DNA from: Phycisphaerales bacterium
Lineage (GTDB): Bacteria; Planctomycetota; Phycisphaerae; Phycisphaerales; UBA1924
Assembly: GCA_020853815.1 (NCBI GenBank)
Contig: JADYYE010000101.1
Span: 1-63,903 of the forward strand
Length of the DNA stretch: 63,903 nucleotides
Direction: 5' to 3'
Below the pieces are notes generated by a model, which was not told where the DNA came from, searched no databases, and saw only the letters and a program-made list of their open reading frames with translations. Shown in pieces: positions 18,519 to 27,018 of this stretch (its first letter is position 1; every line of letters begins with the position of its first letter). Position numbers and translations under genes: made by a program.

Positions 18519-20810
18519 TCAGCACCCCACATCAAAGTGATCCGCGAACTCGTCGTAGTCGTTGCCGTTCACGAACCCGTCGCCGTTGAAGTCCGCGGCC
18601 TCGTTCGCCTCGTCGAACAACACCGCGAAATCGTCGTAGTCATTCTCATTCACGAAGCCGTCGTGGTTGAAGTCGGCGGGGCAGTTGCACGACCACCGAG
18701 CGAAGAACGCGGAAACGTTGTTTCCGGCCGTTGTGAAGCTCCCGGTAGCAACCAGATCGCCGTTCGGGCGAGGATGGACAAGGCTGCTGATGCCGCCACT
18801 AAGGCCTTGGGCGGCCGCGAACCACGATGCGCCGTCCCATCGCGCCACATATCGCGCGGGAACTCCGCCAGCGGTTGTAAAGCTCCCGCCAGCAAGCAGA
18901 TCGCCATCGTCAAGCAATTCAAGGGAGTAACATGCGTTCGAGAGGCCGCCGTTCATGGAGGACCACGATGTTCCGTCCCAGAGTCCGATGTTGCTGAGTG
19001 GCACGCTTCCGGCCGCGGAGATGCTCCCCGCGACAACGATGGACCCATCCGGAACCCCGATCACTGTTTGAGGAAGGCCGTTCACGCCCTGATCGAAAGG
19101 GCGCCATGCCGCACCGTCCCAGCGTGCAACCTGCCGGCATTCTGTGCAACTCCCGATCACCGAAAAAGCGCCTACGGCGACAAACGCGTTGTCCGGCAAT
19201 GCCAGCAAGTCGATCACGGCCGAACTTCCCGGACCGAAGTCGCCGGTTGAGACCCACGAGCCGCCATTCCAGCGAGCCGCCGCCTCGGCCGGATTCTGTG
19301 CTGTCGGCGTGAAAGCGCCTCCCGCAATGATGTCACCGTTCTCGAGAACGATGACGGAGTAAACCGCGTTGTTGAATCCGACTCCGAGGGGGGACCAAGA
19401 CGAGCCATCCCATCGCGCGATCCGATTGGCGGCAACGCCTCCGATCTCAGTGAAGTAGCCGCCGGCAATCACGCTCCCGTCGGGACACCTGACCAGCGCG
19501 CGGACACTGTCATTCGCGTCGCCCCCCAACGGAGTCCATGAGGAGCCATCCCATTCGGCGATTCCTCGGATCGGCTGTCCGTCGATCATCGTGAAATCTC
19601 CGCCCGCAATCATGTGGCCGTTGGGAAGCTCGACGATCTCTCGGATTTGACCATTCGATCCTGCGCCGCCGGTGCTGTGCCAGGCCGAGCCGTTCCATAC
19701 CGCGACATTGAGAATCGGATCGTCGCCCGAAAGATTGAAGTCTCCTACGACGCCAAGGAGATCGCCCGGCATCGGTGCGAAGCACTTCACATTTGCGGCA
19801 AAGTAATACTGTCTCAGGCCACCTCCAACTTCGCTCCATGTGCTGCCATTCCACCTCGCCAACGCCTTTGCGGGCGCTGCGCCGATGCTTTGGAAAGTCC
19901 CCCCGACCAACAGGTCTCCGTTCGGCTCGAGGAGCAACGCGTAACAAGCACTGCTCGGGTTTGCTCCGATCGAAGACCAAGCGCTGCCGTCCCACACGGC
20001 CAATCTCTTTACCGAGGACGAGCCTCCCGCCGAGGAAAACGAACCGGCGCACACCACTCGTCCGTCGGGAAGAACCAATGCACAATGAACGGCGGCGTCC
20101 ATCCCACTACCGAGCGGAGTCCATGCGCTGCCGTTCCACAATGCAACTCGATTGACGACGGTGCTGCCGGAATTCAGGAACGATCCGCCGATGACCATGG
20201 TCCCATCCGGAAACGGCGCAATGGTCGACACCGTGCCGTCCACGCCGTCACCCAACGCGCTCCATGCGCTTCCATTCCACACCGCGACACGATTCATGGG
20301 CTGGCCGCCGGCGCTCGTGAAGACGCCGCCCGCGACAATGCGTCCATCAGGAAGTTCTTCGACGCAGTAGACCTCCGCGTTCATTCCGTCGCCCAGCGCG
20401 TGCCATGTCGCGCCGTCCCAGCGCGCGATGCGGTTGGCAGGGATCGATCCTGCCGTGGTAAATCGTCCGGCGACCAGCAGGCTGCCGTCGCTCAACGGAA
20501 GCACGTCGAAGACGGTGCTGTTCACGCCTCCTCCGACCGATGTCCACGCGCCTGATTCCGGGTTCCACATCGTCAGGAATCGAACGGGGGTAGTGTTTGC
20601 TACGGCCGTACCTCCGCCAAGTACGAGATGAACAGGCAGCGGGCCTGCGCCGTCGGGATCCCATGCGGCGGCCGAGAGCGGGCTCGAAGAAATCCCCGGC
20701 ACGCCATCACCCGGGAGCCACTGCTCCTCGCACTGGCGCGCCGCGGCGAGCGACGTCATCATCATCACGCACGCGGCCAGGAGGAATGTTCCGAGCTTGG
20801 GGTTGGTCAT
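18519..20810 (-). CDS. Secreted repeat protein with GC-type dockerin (paralogue 2)
   Basis: 763 residues, same plan as its downstream neighbour: signal peptide (LGTFLLAACVMMMTSLAAA), the shared segment ARQCEEQWLPGDGVPG, about 14 propeller-type repeats with ARWDGSxW blocks (for example VNRVALWNGSAWTPLGSG), and a C-terminal double dockerin ending DVGC. The middle repeats have diverged far more than the two ends, as expected for tandem duplication with gene conversion of the ends or selection on the sorting modules. No catalytic residues recognised. Confidence 0.85.
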   Translation of the reverse strand: MTNPKLGTFLLAACVMMMTSLAAARQCEEQWLPGDGVPGISSSPLSAAAWDPDGAGPLPVHLVLGGGTAVANTTPVRFLTMWNPESGAWTSVGGGVNSTVFDVLPLSDGSLLVAGRFTTAGSIPANRIARWDGATWHALGDGMNAEVYCVEELPDGRIVAGGVFTSAGGQPMNRVAVWNGSAWSALGDGVDGTVSTIAPFPDGTMVIGGSFLNSGSTVVNRVALWNGSAWTPLGSGMDAAVHCALVLPDGRVVCAGSFSSAGGSSSVKRLAVWDGSAWSSIGANPSSACYALLLEPNGDLLVGGTFQSIGAAPAKALARWNGSTWSEVGGGLRQYYFAANVKCFAPMPGDLLGVVGDFNLSGDDPILNVAVWNGSAWHSTGGAGSNGQIREIVELPNGHMIAGGDFTMIDGQPIRGIAEWDGSSWTPLGGDANDSVRALVRCPDGSVIAGGYFTEIGGVAANRIARWDGSSWSPLGVGFNNAVYSVIVLENGDIIAGGAFTPTAQNPAEAAARWNGGSWVSTGDFGPGSSAVIDLLALPDNAFVAVGAFSVIGSCTECRQVARWDGAAWRPFDQGVNGLPQTVIGVPDGSIVVAGSISAAGSVPLSNIGLWDGTSWSSMNGGLSNACYSLELLDDGDLLAGGSFTTAGGVPARYVARWDGASWFAAAQGLSGGISSLVHPRPNGDLVATGSFTTAGNNVSAFFARWSCNCPADFNHDGFVNENDYDDFAVLFDEANEAADFNGDGFVNGNDYDEFADHFDVGC

Positions 20811-20864
20811 GGTGTGCTCCTCGACTTCATCGTGCCCCTGATGCCCAATGCCTGATGCCCTCGC

Positions 20865-22535
20865 TCAGCATCCCGCCTCGAAGTGCGAGGCGAAGGCGTC
20901 GTAGTCGTCGCCGTTGATGAAGCCGTCGCTGTTGATGTCGGCGCCGGGGTCGGCGTTGTCGAAGGCGCTGGCGAAGGCGTCGTAGTCGTCGCCGTTGACG
21001 AAGCCGTCGTTGTTGAAGTCCGCGGCGCAGTGCGGGCCGTTGATGGTGAAGTCGGCGTCGCTCATGTCAAATCCGGTGTTGCCCTGGGCGTCGCGGGCCA
21101 CGACGCGCAGGCGCGCGTGGGTGGAGTAGAGGCTGGGAACGGTCCAGTTCTCGTTCCCATCGTCGGCGGTGGCGGCGGCGATGGTGACGGGCCAGGTCGC
21201 GCCGGAATCGAGCGAGAGCTGGAGGTCGACGTTGGACACGCTCGCGTCGTCGTCGGTGATCCACGAGAGGGGGACGATGTCGCCGGGGTTGTAGACGGCG
21301 CTGGTGTTGGGGCTCTTGAGATACGCCGTGGGGTTTGTGCCGCCGCGCGGCGCGGGGACGTGCATGGCGATGCAGTGCATGACGCCGGCGAGGGTGACGA
21401 TGGCCTGGCAGTTGACCTGGACGACTTTTCGCTGGGGCGTGGTTTCCCAGGCGGTTTTCCAGGCGTTGAGGGCGTCGGTGTTGTGCCCGGCGTTGACGAT
21501 GGTGGAGTTGGTGTAGGTGGGGAGGAGGAGGAGGTCGTTGCAGATGACGGTGTTGCAGTAGGTGTAGTGCGTGCCGCTGATGGAGCGGGCGGGGACGCGG
21601 TGGACGGTGTATCCCGCGGCCTGCATGGCGGCGGCGGTGTTGTCGCAGACGATGTCCTGGGCCGAGCCGGCGTTGTTCGGCCAGTCGGAGATCATGACCT
21701 TTCGATCGCCGAGGATCTGCATCCACATGTCGATGTGCTGGGTGGAGTCGACGCTGGTGGGGAAGGCGGCGGTGATGGTGGTGTTGACGTTCTGGAAGTT
21801 GGCCCAGTGGGAGATGATCTGCGGATTGGTGAGGGTGGGGTTTTCGTTGCTGATGAGAAGGGTGGCGTAGGAATCGCCGAGGGCCGAGAGGTGGTAGTTG
21901 CCCCCGCCGTGGATGAGGGGGATGTCGTAGACGGGTTGTTTCTTCTGCGGGCCGAACCACTGGGGGAAGGCGTCGTCGGCGGCTCGCGGACGGTTGTAGG
22001 TGTGGTCGACGATGGCGCGGCAGTCGCCCTGGTAGATGTAGCGCGGGCCGTAGTCGCGGATCCAGATGGTGTTGGTGGTGTAGGTGAAGTACTTGACGCG
22101 GGTCATGTTGGCGCCGGCGTTGGTGAGGGCGGTGCTCGCGGCGGATTGCTGGCTGGTGGTGCCGACGACGTAGAGGTCGGCGCTACCGATGGTGGTGATG
22201 TTGGCGCCCATGGCAGCGAGGATGGCGAGCTGGCCGGAGCTGCCGTTCCACGCGACGAGGATGGCCTGCATGGGCTCGTACTCGGCGGCGCAGTGGACGG
22301 GCCCGGAAGGGGGCGTGGGGTTGCCGCGGGTGTTGTTGCCGCCGAGAGGGTTGGTGGCGAGCCAGAAGCGTTCGACGGGCGTGAGGGAGCGAGGGATGGA
22401 GTTGTTGTCGGGGTAGATGAGTTGGCCATCGCGGATGAAGGGCTGGGAGACGGGGGGTTGGGAGAGCTGGCCGGCGGATTGGGCCAGGGCCAGCGGCGAG
22501 AGGGCGAGGGCGAGCAGGGCGGCGGACGAACGCAT
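20865..22535 (-). CDS. Secreted agmatine/peptidyl-arginine deiminase-family protein with GC-type dockerin
   Basis: 556 residues. Signal peptide (MRSSAALLALALSPLALAQS), then a guanidino-modifying domain of the PAD_porph/agmatine deiminase family: WIRDYGP at 158-164, HGGGNYH around 209-215, HID at 267-269 and a late GVMHCIAMHVP block with the likely catalytic Cys. A beta-sandwich-like region (LSWITDDDASVSNVDLQLSL) follows, then two dockerin loops (DFNNDGFVNGDDYD, DINSDGFINGDDYD) ending EAGC. All expected active-site motifs are visible, so the enzyme may be active on free or peptide-linked arginine outside the cell. The start is the ATG at the signal peptide; 68 upstream codons have no similarity. 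Confidence 0.85.
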   Translation of the reverse strand: MRSSAALLALALSPLALAQSAGQLSQPPVSQPFIRDGQLIYPDNNSIPRSLTPVERFWLATNPLGGNNTRGNPTPPSGPVHCAAEYEPMQAILVAWNGSSGQLAILAAMGANITTIGSADLYVVGTTSQQSAASTALTNAGANMTRVKYFTYTTNTIWIRDYGPRYIYQGDCRAIVDHTYNRPRAADDAFPQWFGPQKKQPVYDIPLIHGGGNYHLSALGDSYATLLISNENPTLTNPQIISHWANFQNVNTTITAAFPTSVDSTQHIDMWMQILGDRKVMISDWPNNAGSAQDIVCDNTAAAMQAAGYTVHRVPARSISGTHYTYCNTVICNDLLLLPTYTNSTIVNAGHNTDALNAWKTAWETTPQRKVVQVNCQAIVTLAGVMHCIAMHVPAPRGGTNPTAYLKSPNTSAVYNPGDIVPLSWITDDDASVSNVDLQLSLDSGATWPVTIAAATADDGNENWTVPSLYSTHARLRVVARDAQGNTGFDMSDADFTINGPHCAADFNNDGFVNGDDYDAFASAFDNADPGADINSDGFINGDDYDAFASHFEAGC

Positions 22536-22880
22536 GGGTGGCTCCGAGCTGGTGGTTCGGGTCTGCGGGTTGGTGACGCGGGTCGATACGACAGCTTGCC
22601 CGCGCGGGGGCGGGTTCCGCTTGAAGTTTGGCCGAGGAACGGGGATGGGACAAGAGAAATTCAGGATTGCGGCCTCCGAGGATGGGCGGTGAGAAAAGCG
22701 CGCCTCCATAAGGGGGCCGACGGACACTTTGGTGCGCACCGAAGCGGTGATGCGCGCGTGGCGTGGCGGGGGGAAGTCGGTGTAAGTGCAGACTAAACAG
22801 ATGGTTATGGGTCAACGAAATTATTTCGAGATTTTTCGGAATGGCATGTGAAAATGGGAAAGATTGGAATGCGGAGAAGA

Positions 22881-22908
22881 GGGCAGTGGGCAGTGGGCAG
22901 TGGGCAAT
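22881..22908. repeat. Tandem heptamer array (GGGCAGT)4
   Basis: Four copies (GGGCAGT three times, then GGGCAAT) immediately left of the inverted-repeat element; GGGCAATGGGG resumes immediately right of it, as if the element had inserted in the array. Confidence 0.85.
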
Positions 22909-23012
22909 GGGAACCTCTGCGTATTTGGTGGCCCGCCTCTCCGAGGCGGGTTTTCTGGATCAAGAGAGGCGACCTTCGCTCCAGGGTTGGAATTGATCAG
23001 AGGTTTCAATGG
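22905..23012 (+). mobile_element. Inverted-repeat element (MITE-like), copy 1
   Basis: Shares with 57168-57274 the left end (AACCTCTG.GTATTTGGTGG), the internal hairpin CCCGCCTCtccGAGGCGGG and the right end TCAGAGGTT. The termini (CAATGGGAACCTCTG / CAGAGGTTTCAATG) are slightly degenerate compared with copy 2. 108 bp; no coding capacity. Confidence 0.7.
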
Positions 23013-23178
23013 GCAATGGGGAGTGGAGAAGAGAGGTGGGAACTCGAAGTGCTCGGAGGGCGCGAAGGTGGGCTGCGGCATTCGAGACTCGGCATTCGGA
23101 AGAGAAAGCCGAACTCAAAGGAATCAGCGGAGGGCGGAGGGACTCGGAGAAGAGGAGAATGGGGGTCGGGGGTAGGCC

Positions 23179-23424
23179 GTGGGCGTGAACGGCGGGGAAC
23201 TTCCAAGCTCCGTGCGCGAGCGGCCGATCGGTTTGTTCGGCGGCGCGGCGATGGTCGTGGTGTGGGTGGTGCTGGCGGCGCTGATCGTGGCGGCGGCGGT
23301 GGTGATCGTGCCGCTGGCGCTGGTGGTGCTGCTGATGGTGGCGGTGTGGCGTGGGGCGGGGAGCGCACTGCGGGCGATGCGGCCGCGGGGAGATGGAAGG
23401 AAGAACGTGAGGGTGAGGGACTAG
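23179..23424 (+). CDS. Small membrane protein, hypothetical
   Basis: 81 residues from a GTG (a second in-frame GTG is two codons later). A single long hydrophobic stretch (MVVVWVVLAALIVAAAVVIVP...VVLLMVAVW), probably one or two helices, is followed by a basic tail (RAMRPRGDGRKN). It lies 77 bp upstream of glyA on the same strand. GC-rich DNA easily gives such frames by chance, so this is a tentative gene. Confidence 0.45.
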   Translation: MGVNGGELPSSVRERPIGLFGGAAMVVVWVVLAALIVAAAVVIVPLALVVLLMVAVWRGAGSALRAMRPRGDGRKNVRVRD

Positions 23425-23487
23425 GTCAAGGACGCCGGGCACCCGGAAGTGGAGGCGGCGGGTCGCGGGTTTCGGTTTGGTGGCGAC

Positions 23488-23493
23488 TACCAT
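23488..23493 (+). promoter_or_regulatory. Leaderless-type -10 box before glyA
   Basis: TACCAT, 8 nt before the ATG; no Shine-Dalgarno sequence in between. Confidence 0.5.
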
Positions 23494-23501
23494 CGGTTCC
23501 C

Positions 23502-24815
23502 ATGTCGAACGCCACCGATGCCGTCATGTCGCTCCTGAAGTCCCACGACCCCGCGATCGCGGAGTTGATCGCCAAGGAATCCGACCGCCAGGACACGACG
23601 CTCGAGCTGATCGCCAGCGAGAACCATGTCTCGCCCGCGGTGATGCACGCGATGGGGACGTGCCTGACGAACAAGTATGCGGAGGGGTATCCGCCGAACC
23701 TGCCCTGGGGCGGGCGCTACTACGGCGGGTGCGTCTTCCACGACCAGATCGAGACCATCGCGCGTGAACGCGCCAAGCAGATGTTCGCCTGCAAGTTCGC
23801 CAACGTGCAGCCGCACTCCGGCGCCCAGGCCAATCAGGCCGTCATGCACGCCGTGATGGAGCCCGGCGACACCTTTGCCTCGCTGGTCCTGAAGGACGGC
23901 GGGCACCTGTCGCACGGCATGAAGCTCAACTTTTCCGGCAAGTTCTTCAAGCCGGTCCACTACCCGCTGCACTACGGCAAGGACCACGCGGACTTTGAGC
24001 GGATCGACTACGACGCGGTGAAGGCCGTCTGCCGCGAGCACAAGCCCAAGCTGTTGATGTGCGGCTATTCGGCCTACCCGCGCACGATCGACTTCAAGAA
24101 GTTCCGCGAGGCCGCCGACGAGTGCGGCGCGCTCCTCATGGCCGACGTCTCGCACATCGCCGGCCTCATCGTCGGCGGGGCGCATCCCTCGCCTTTCCCA
24201 TACGCCCACATCACCACGACCACGACCCACAAGACCCTCCGCGGCCCGCGCGGCGGATTGATCCTGTGCAACGACGAGGAACTCGCCAAGAAGATCGATA
24301 AGGCCGTCTTCCCCGGAAGCCAGGGCGGCCCGCTCATGCACGTCATCGCCGCCAAGGCCGTCGCGTTCGGCGAGTGCCTTCGCCCCGAGTTCAAGGCCTA
24401 CGCGAGTCAGGTCGTGAAGAACGCCGCGGCGCTCGCGGGCGAACTCACCAAGCTCAAGTACCGCATCACCAGCGGCGGGACCGACAACCACCTCATGCTC
24501 GTCGACCTGCGCGGGCGTTCCGACGCGCTCACCGGCTCCGACGCCGAACGATGGCTCGAAAACGCCGGCATGGTCTGCAACAAGAACGGCATCCCCGAGG
24601 ACCCGCGGCCGCCGAAGCTCACCAGCGGCCTGCGCCTCGGCACGCCCGCGATCACGACCCGCGGCCTGCGCGAACTTCACATGGCCAAGGTCGCCTCGTG
24701 GATCGATCGCGTCCTCTCCGCCGGGCTGGCGGGCGAGGCTGAATTGGCGAAGGTGACGGCGGACGTGCGCGAGGAAATCCGCGCCATTTGCCGCGAGTTC
24801 CCGCTGACGCATTGA
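23502..24815 (+). CDS. glyA: Serine hydroxymethyltransferase
   Basis: 437-residue PLP enzyme that interconverts serine and glycine and loads tetrahydrofolate with one-carbon units. Conserved blocks: LELIASENHVSPAV, NKYAEGYPPNLPWGGRYYGG, NVQPHSGAQAN, VSHIAGLIVGG, and the PLP-lysine motif TTTTTHKTLRGPRGG with the Schiff-base Lys at about residue 244. Length and order match the family. The ATG is selected by the family N-terminus and the TACCAT box before it; the open frame extends further upstream through non-coding DNA. No glycine riboswitch is apparent. Confidence 0.97.
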   Translation: MSNATDAVMSLLKSHDPAIAELIAKESDRQDTTLELIASENHVSPAVMHAMGTCLTNKYAEGYPPNLPWGGRYYGGCVFHDQIETIARERAKQMFACKFANVQPHSGAQANQAVMHAVMEPGDTFASLVLKDGGHLSHGMKLNFSGKFFKPVHYPLHYGKDHADFERIDYDAVKAVCREHKPKLLMCGYSAYPRTIDFKKFREAADECGALLMADVSHIAGLIVGGAHPSPFPYAHITTTTTHKTLRGPRGGLILCNDEELAKKIDKAVFPGSQGGPLMHVIAAKAVAFGECLRPEFKAYASQVVKNAAALAGELTKLKYRITSGGTDNHLMLVDLRGRSDALTGSDAERWLENAGMVCNKNGIPEDPRPPKLTSGLRLGTPAITTRGLRELHMAKVASWIDRVLSAGLAGEAELAKVTADVREEIRAICREFPLTH

Positions 24816-24850
24816 GGAAGACCGCCGGATTCAGCACCGGGGGCTGCCGG

Positions 24851-25186
24851 CTATCCCTCGTTCTTGGCGGCGGCGGCGGCGGCGCGGGCCTTCTGACGCG
24901 CGGCCGAGCCCAGCCCCTCGCGCATCAACCGCCCAACCTTGAACTTCACCGTCTTCCGCGCCGGAACCTCCACCCGCTCCAGCGTCTTGGGGTTCTGCGC
25001 CACCCGCGGCTTGCGCTGCTTCACCTCGAACACGCCGAAATCCCGCAGCTCCAGGCGATTGCCCTTCTGCAGCTCGACGATGATCTGCTCCAGCATCTCC
25101 TGGACGGCGTTCTTCACGTCCAGTCGCTTGAGCTTGGTGCGGGTGGTGATGCGGTCGATCAGGTCTTTCTTGGTGACGGTCGCCAT
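24851..25186 (-). CDS. HU/IHF-family DNA-binding protein with Ala-rich tail
   Basis: 111 residues. The HU fold is evident from MATVTKKDLIDRITTRTKL, the QEMLEQIIVELQKGNRLELRDFGVFEVKQRK segment and the DNA-binding arm region RVAQNPKTLERVEVPARKTVKFKVG. A ~20-residue Lys/Ala-rich extension (ARQKARAAAAAAKNEG) follows the normal end. It bends DNA as a nucleoid protein. The stop is 36 bp from glyA's stop (convergent). A GAGG-type ribosome-binding sequence lies before the ATG. Confidence 0.93.
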   Translation of the reverse strand: MATVTKKDLIDRITTRTKLKRLDVKNAVQEMLEQIIVELQKGNRLELRDFGVFEVKQRKPRVAQNPKTLERVEVPARKTVKFKVGRLMREGLGSAARQKARAAAAAAKNEG

Positions 25187-25482
25187 GGCAGCCTCAGCGC
25201 CTCTGAACCGGCGCGATGCAAATCGTGAAGTGGTCCCGAAAGCCGACGCGGAACGGCGGCGACGCGCGGTTGTAACGACGCGTGCCGTGCTTGATCCCTC
25301 CGATCGGATCCGTCCTGGACACCCTCAAAGAGCGGGCCTCCTGGCCACGCCCATCGCCTGCGAGAAACCCCGCTTTCGGGCCCCCACGAGACGGGAACCT
25401 TCGAGCGACAGGCCGGAGTATCGCACATTCCGCCCCTCGGGTCAACGCGGGATTCTCCGGTTAGCGCCTGTGGAATCGGTGC

Positions 25483-26382
25483 TTAGAACCGGAAAGAGAC
25501 GCCCGCGAACAGGCCCGCCATCGCCCCGTCGAACTCGTACCGCCCCGTACCATCGCCGTCACGCAGCCGCACCAGCAGCTGGCGATAGCCGATCTGCACG
25601 CCGAAATTCTCGAACGGCCGATACGTCCCGCCCACCGCGATATCCCACGAATACGAGTCCTTGCCCCCCGCGGGCAGATAGCCAAAGTCGGTACGAACAT
25701 CCAGCGTAAACGCCTGGTGGAATTCCAGCTCGAGCCGCGCACCCGCGACCGGCTCGATCCACGTGCCGTCGCCCTTGTCGCTCGTCGTCGCCGAGGTCAC
25801 CTTCTGCTCGACGTCATAGAAGCGACCGCCCAAGAGCCCCTGCACCGAATAGCCGAACTTCCGCTTCCCGTCTTCGCGGAACGAGAGCGTCTCGCCGAAG
25901 AGCTGGTACGAGCCCATCAGCTCGATCGACGTGAACTTGAAGTCCGACGACAGCGAATCGCCGGCGCTGAACGAGACATCGCCCAGCGTGCCGCCCGAGG
26001 ATTGCGTCGCGTTGCGATCCGAGATCTCAAAGTGCATCCCCGACGCCTCGACGCCCCATTTCCCGGCGCGGAACCGGGCCTCGATCTGCGGGCTGAAGCG
26101 CGGCGAGTCGAGGTTGAGGTCTTCGAAGCGCTGGCGAGAGGAAGAACCCGGGAGGCGTCCTTTTCCGCCCGGCGCGACGTACCACGCCGAGGGCTCGATC
26201 TCCAGCGTGTAGGTCGGAAACGTCGTGTCGCCGATCCCGGGCGCGGCGGGTGTCGCGCTCCCGCCCGCGGCCGGCGCGGCGGACTCTGATTTGGCCGCGC
26301 CCGACTGCGCGAGCCCGATCGCCGGAAGCGTTGTCAAGAGGGCGGCGAGCGTGAGTCGAACCTTCGCGCGATCGGCGTGCAT
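25483..26382 (-). CDS. Outer-membrane beta-barrel protein
   Basis: 299 residues. Signal peptide (VRLTLAALLTTLPAIGLAQ), an Ala/Pro-rich linker, then alternating amphipathic strands (TYTLEIEPSAWYVAP, WGVEASGMHFEISD, FTSIELMGSYQLFG, FGVQIGYRQLLVRL) ending in a C-terminal aromatic, FAGVSFRF, the usual outer-membrane insertion signal. The start is the ATG with GGAGGA five bases upstream; another ATG seven codons earlier is less well placed. No specific transporter family recognised. The 296-bp gap to the HU gene shows no gene. Confidence 0.8.
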   Translation of the reverse strand: MHADRAKVRLTLAALLTTLPAIGLAQSGAAKSESAAPAAGGSATPAAPGIGDTTFPTYTLEIEPSAWYVAPGGKGRLPGSSSRQRFEDLNLDSPRFSPQIEARFRAGKWGVEASGMHFEISDRNATQSSGGTLGDVSFSAGDSLSSDFKFTSIELMGSYQLFGETLSFREDGKRKFGYSVQGLLGGRFYDVEQKVTSATTSDKGDGTWIEPVAGARLELEFHQAFTLDVRTDFGYLPAGGKDSYSWDIAVGGTYRPFENFGVQIGYRQLLVRLRDGDGTGRYEFDGAMAGLFAGVSFRF

Positions 26383-26506
26383 GAACTCCTCCTGTGTGGC
26401 CATCGAAGCTCCGGCCCGCGAATCGTGGTCGAACCTCGCTCGCGGCCGCTCGGAGAATAGCCGATGATGAGGGAGCGCGAGCGAGCAGCGACCCGAGAGC
26501 CCACCC

Positions 26507-26947
26507 ATGCCCGACACGCCATCCAGCTCCACCATCGAGATCGCGCCGGGCGTGCGCGTGCATGAGAACGTGCTGGAGTTCTCCTTCACGACAAGCTCCG
26601 GCCCGGGCGGGCAGAACGTCAACAAGCGCGCCACCCGCGCCGAACTTCGCGTCAAGCTCGCCGATCTCCCCATCCACCCCGCGGCCCGCCACCGTCTCGC
26701 CGACGCCGCCGGCTGGCGCGTCACGCCCGAGGGCGTGCTCATCCTCGACAGCGGCGAGCACCGCTCGCAGCTTCAGAACAAGAGCGAGTGCCTCGACCGA
26801 CTCCGCGAACTGGTCACCCGCGCGATCGTCGTGCCCAAGGTCCGCAAGAAGACCAAGCCGAGCAAAGGCTCCAAGGAACGACGCCTCGCGGGCAAGAAAG
26901 CCCGCTCGGAAATCAAGGGCCATCGCCGCTCGCGCCAAGACGATTGA
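26507..26947 (+). CDS. arfB: Peptidyl-tRNA hydrolase ArfB (ribosome rescue)
   Basis: 146 residues of the ArfB/ICT1 type. The RF-1-like GGQ motif is in FTTSSGPGGQNVNKRATRAE, and the long basic C-terminal tail (KVRKKTKPSKGSKERR...KARSEIKGHRRSR) enters the empty mRNA channel of stalled ribosomes. Length fits the family. The start ATG is preceded by GAGAGCCC, a weak ribosome-binding site. It stands divergent to the beta-barrel gene. Confidence 0.93.
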   Translation: MPDTPSSSTIEIAPGVRVHENVLEFSFTTSSGPGGQNVNKRATRAELRVKLADLPIHPAARHRLADAAGWRVTPEGVLILDSGEHRSQLQNKSECLDRLRELVTRAIVVPKVRKKTKPSKGSKERRLAGKKARSEIKGHRRSRQDD

Positions 26948-26962
26948 ATGTTTCATCCAATG

Positions 26963-26994
26963 AAAAACGCCGCCCGCGCTGATGCGGACGGCGT
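26963..26994 (-). terminator. Intrinsic terminator of the 27019-28086 gene
   Basis: 11-bp stem (one mismatch) at 26967-26977/26984-26994 followed on the minus strand by a TTTTT run. Lies 25 bp beyond the stop at 27019. Confidence 0.8.
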
Positions 26995-27018
26995 CTGAGC
27001 GTTGGGACGACGAACCGA

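Larger units (their letters stand above)
22536..23178. other. Long intergenic region carrying repeats
   Basis: 643 bp. Holds the upstream region of the deiminase gene, a heptamer array and one copy of the ~107-bp inverted-repeat element. The remaining purine-rich sequence to 23178 shows no convincing gene. Confidence 0.6.

Noticed and set aside
23425..23501. Glycine riboswitch before glyA
   Set aside because: Only 77 bp separate the preceding frame, and no tandem aptamer-like sequence is visible; a leaderless start is more likely.
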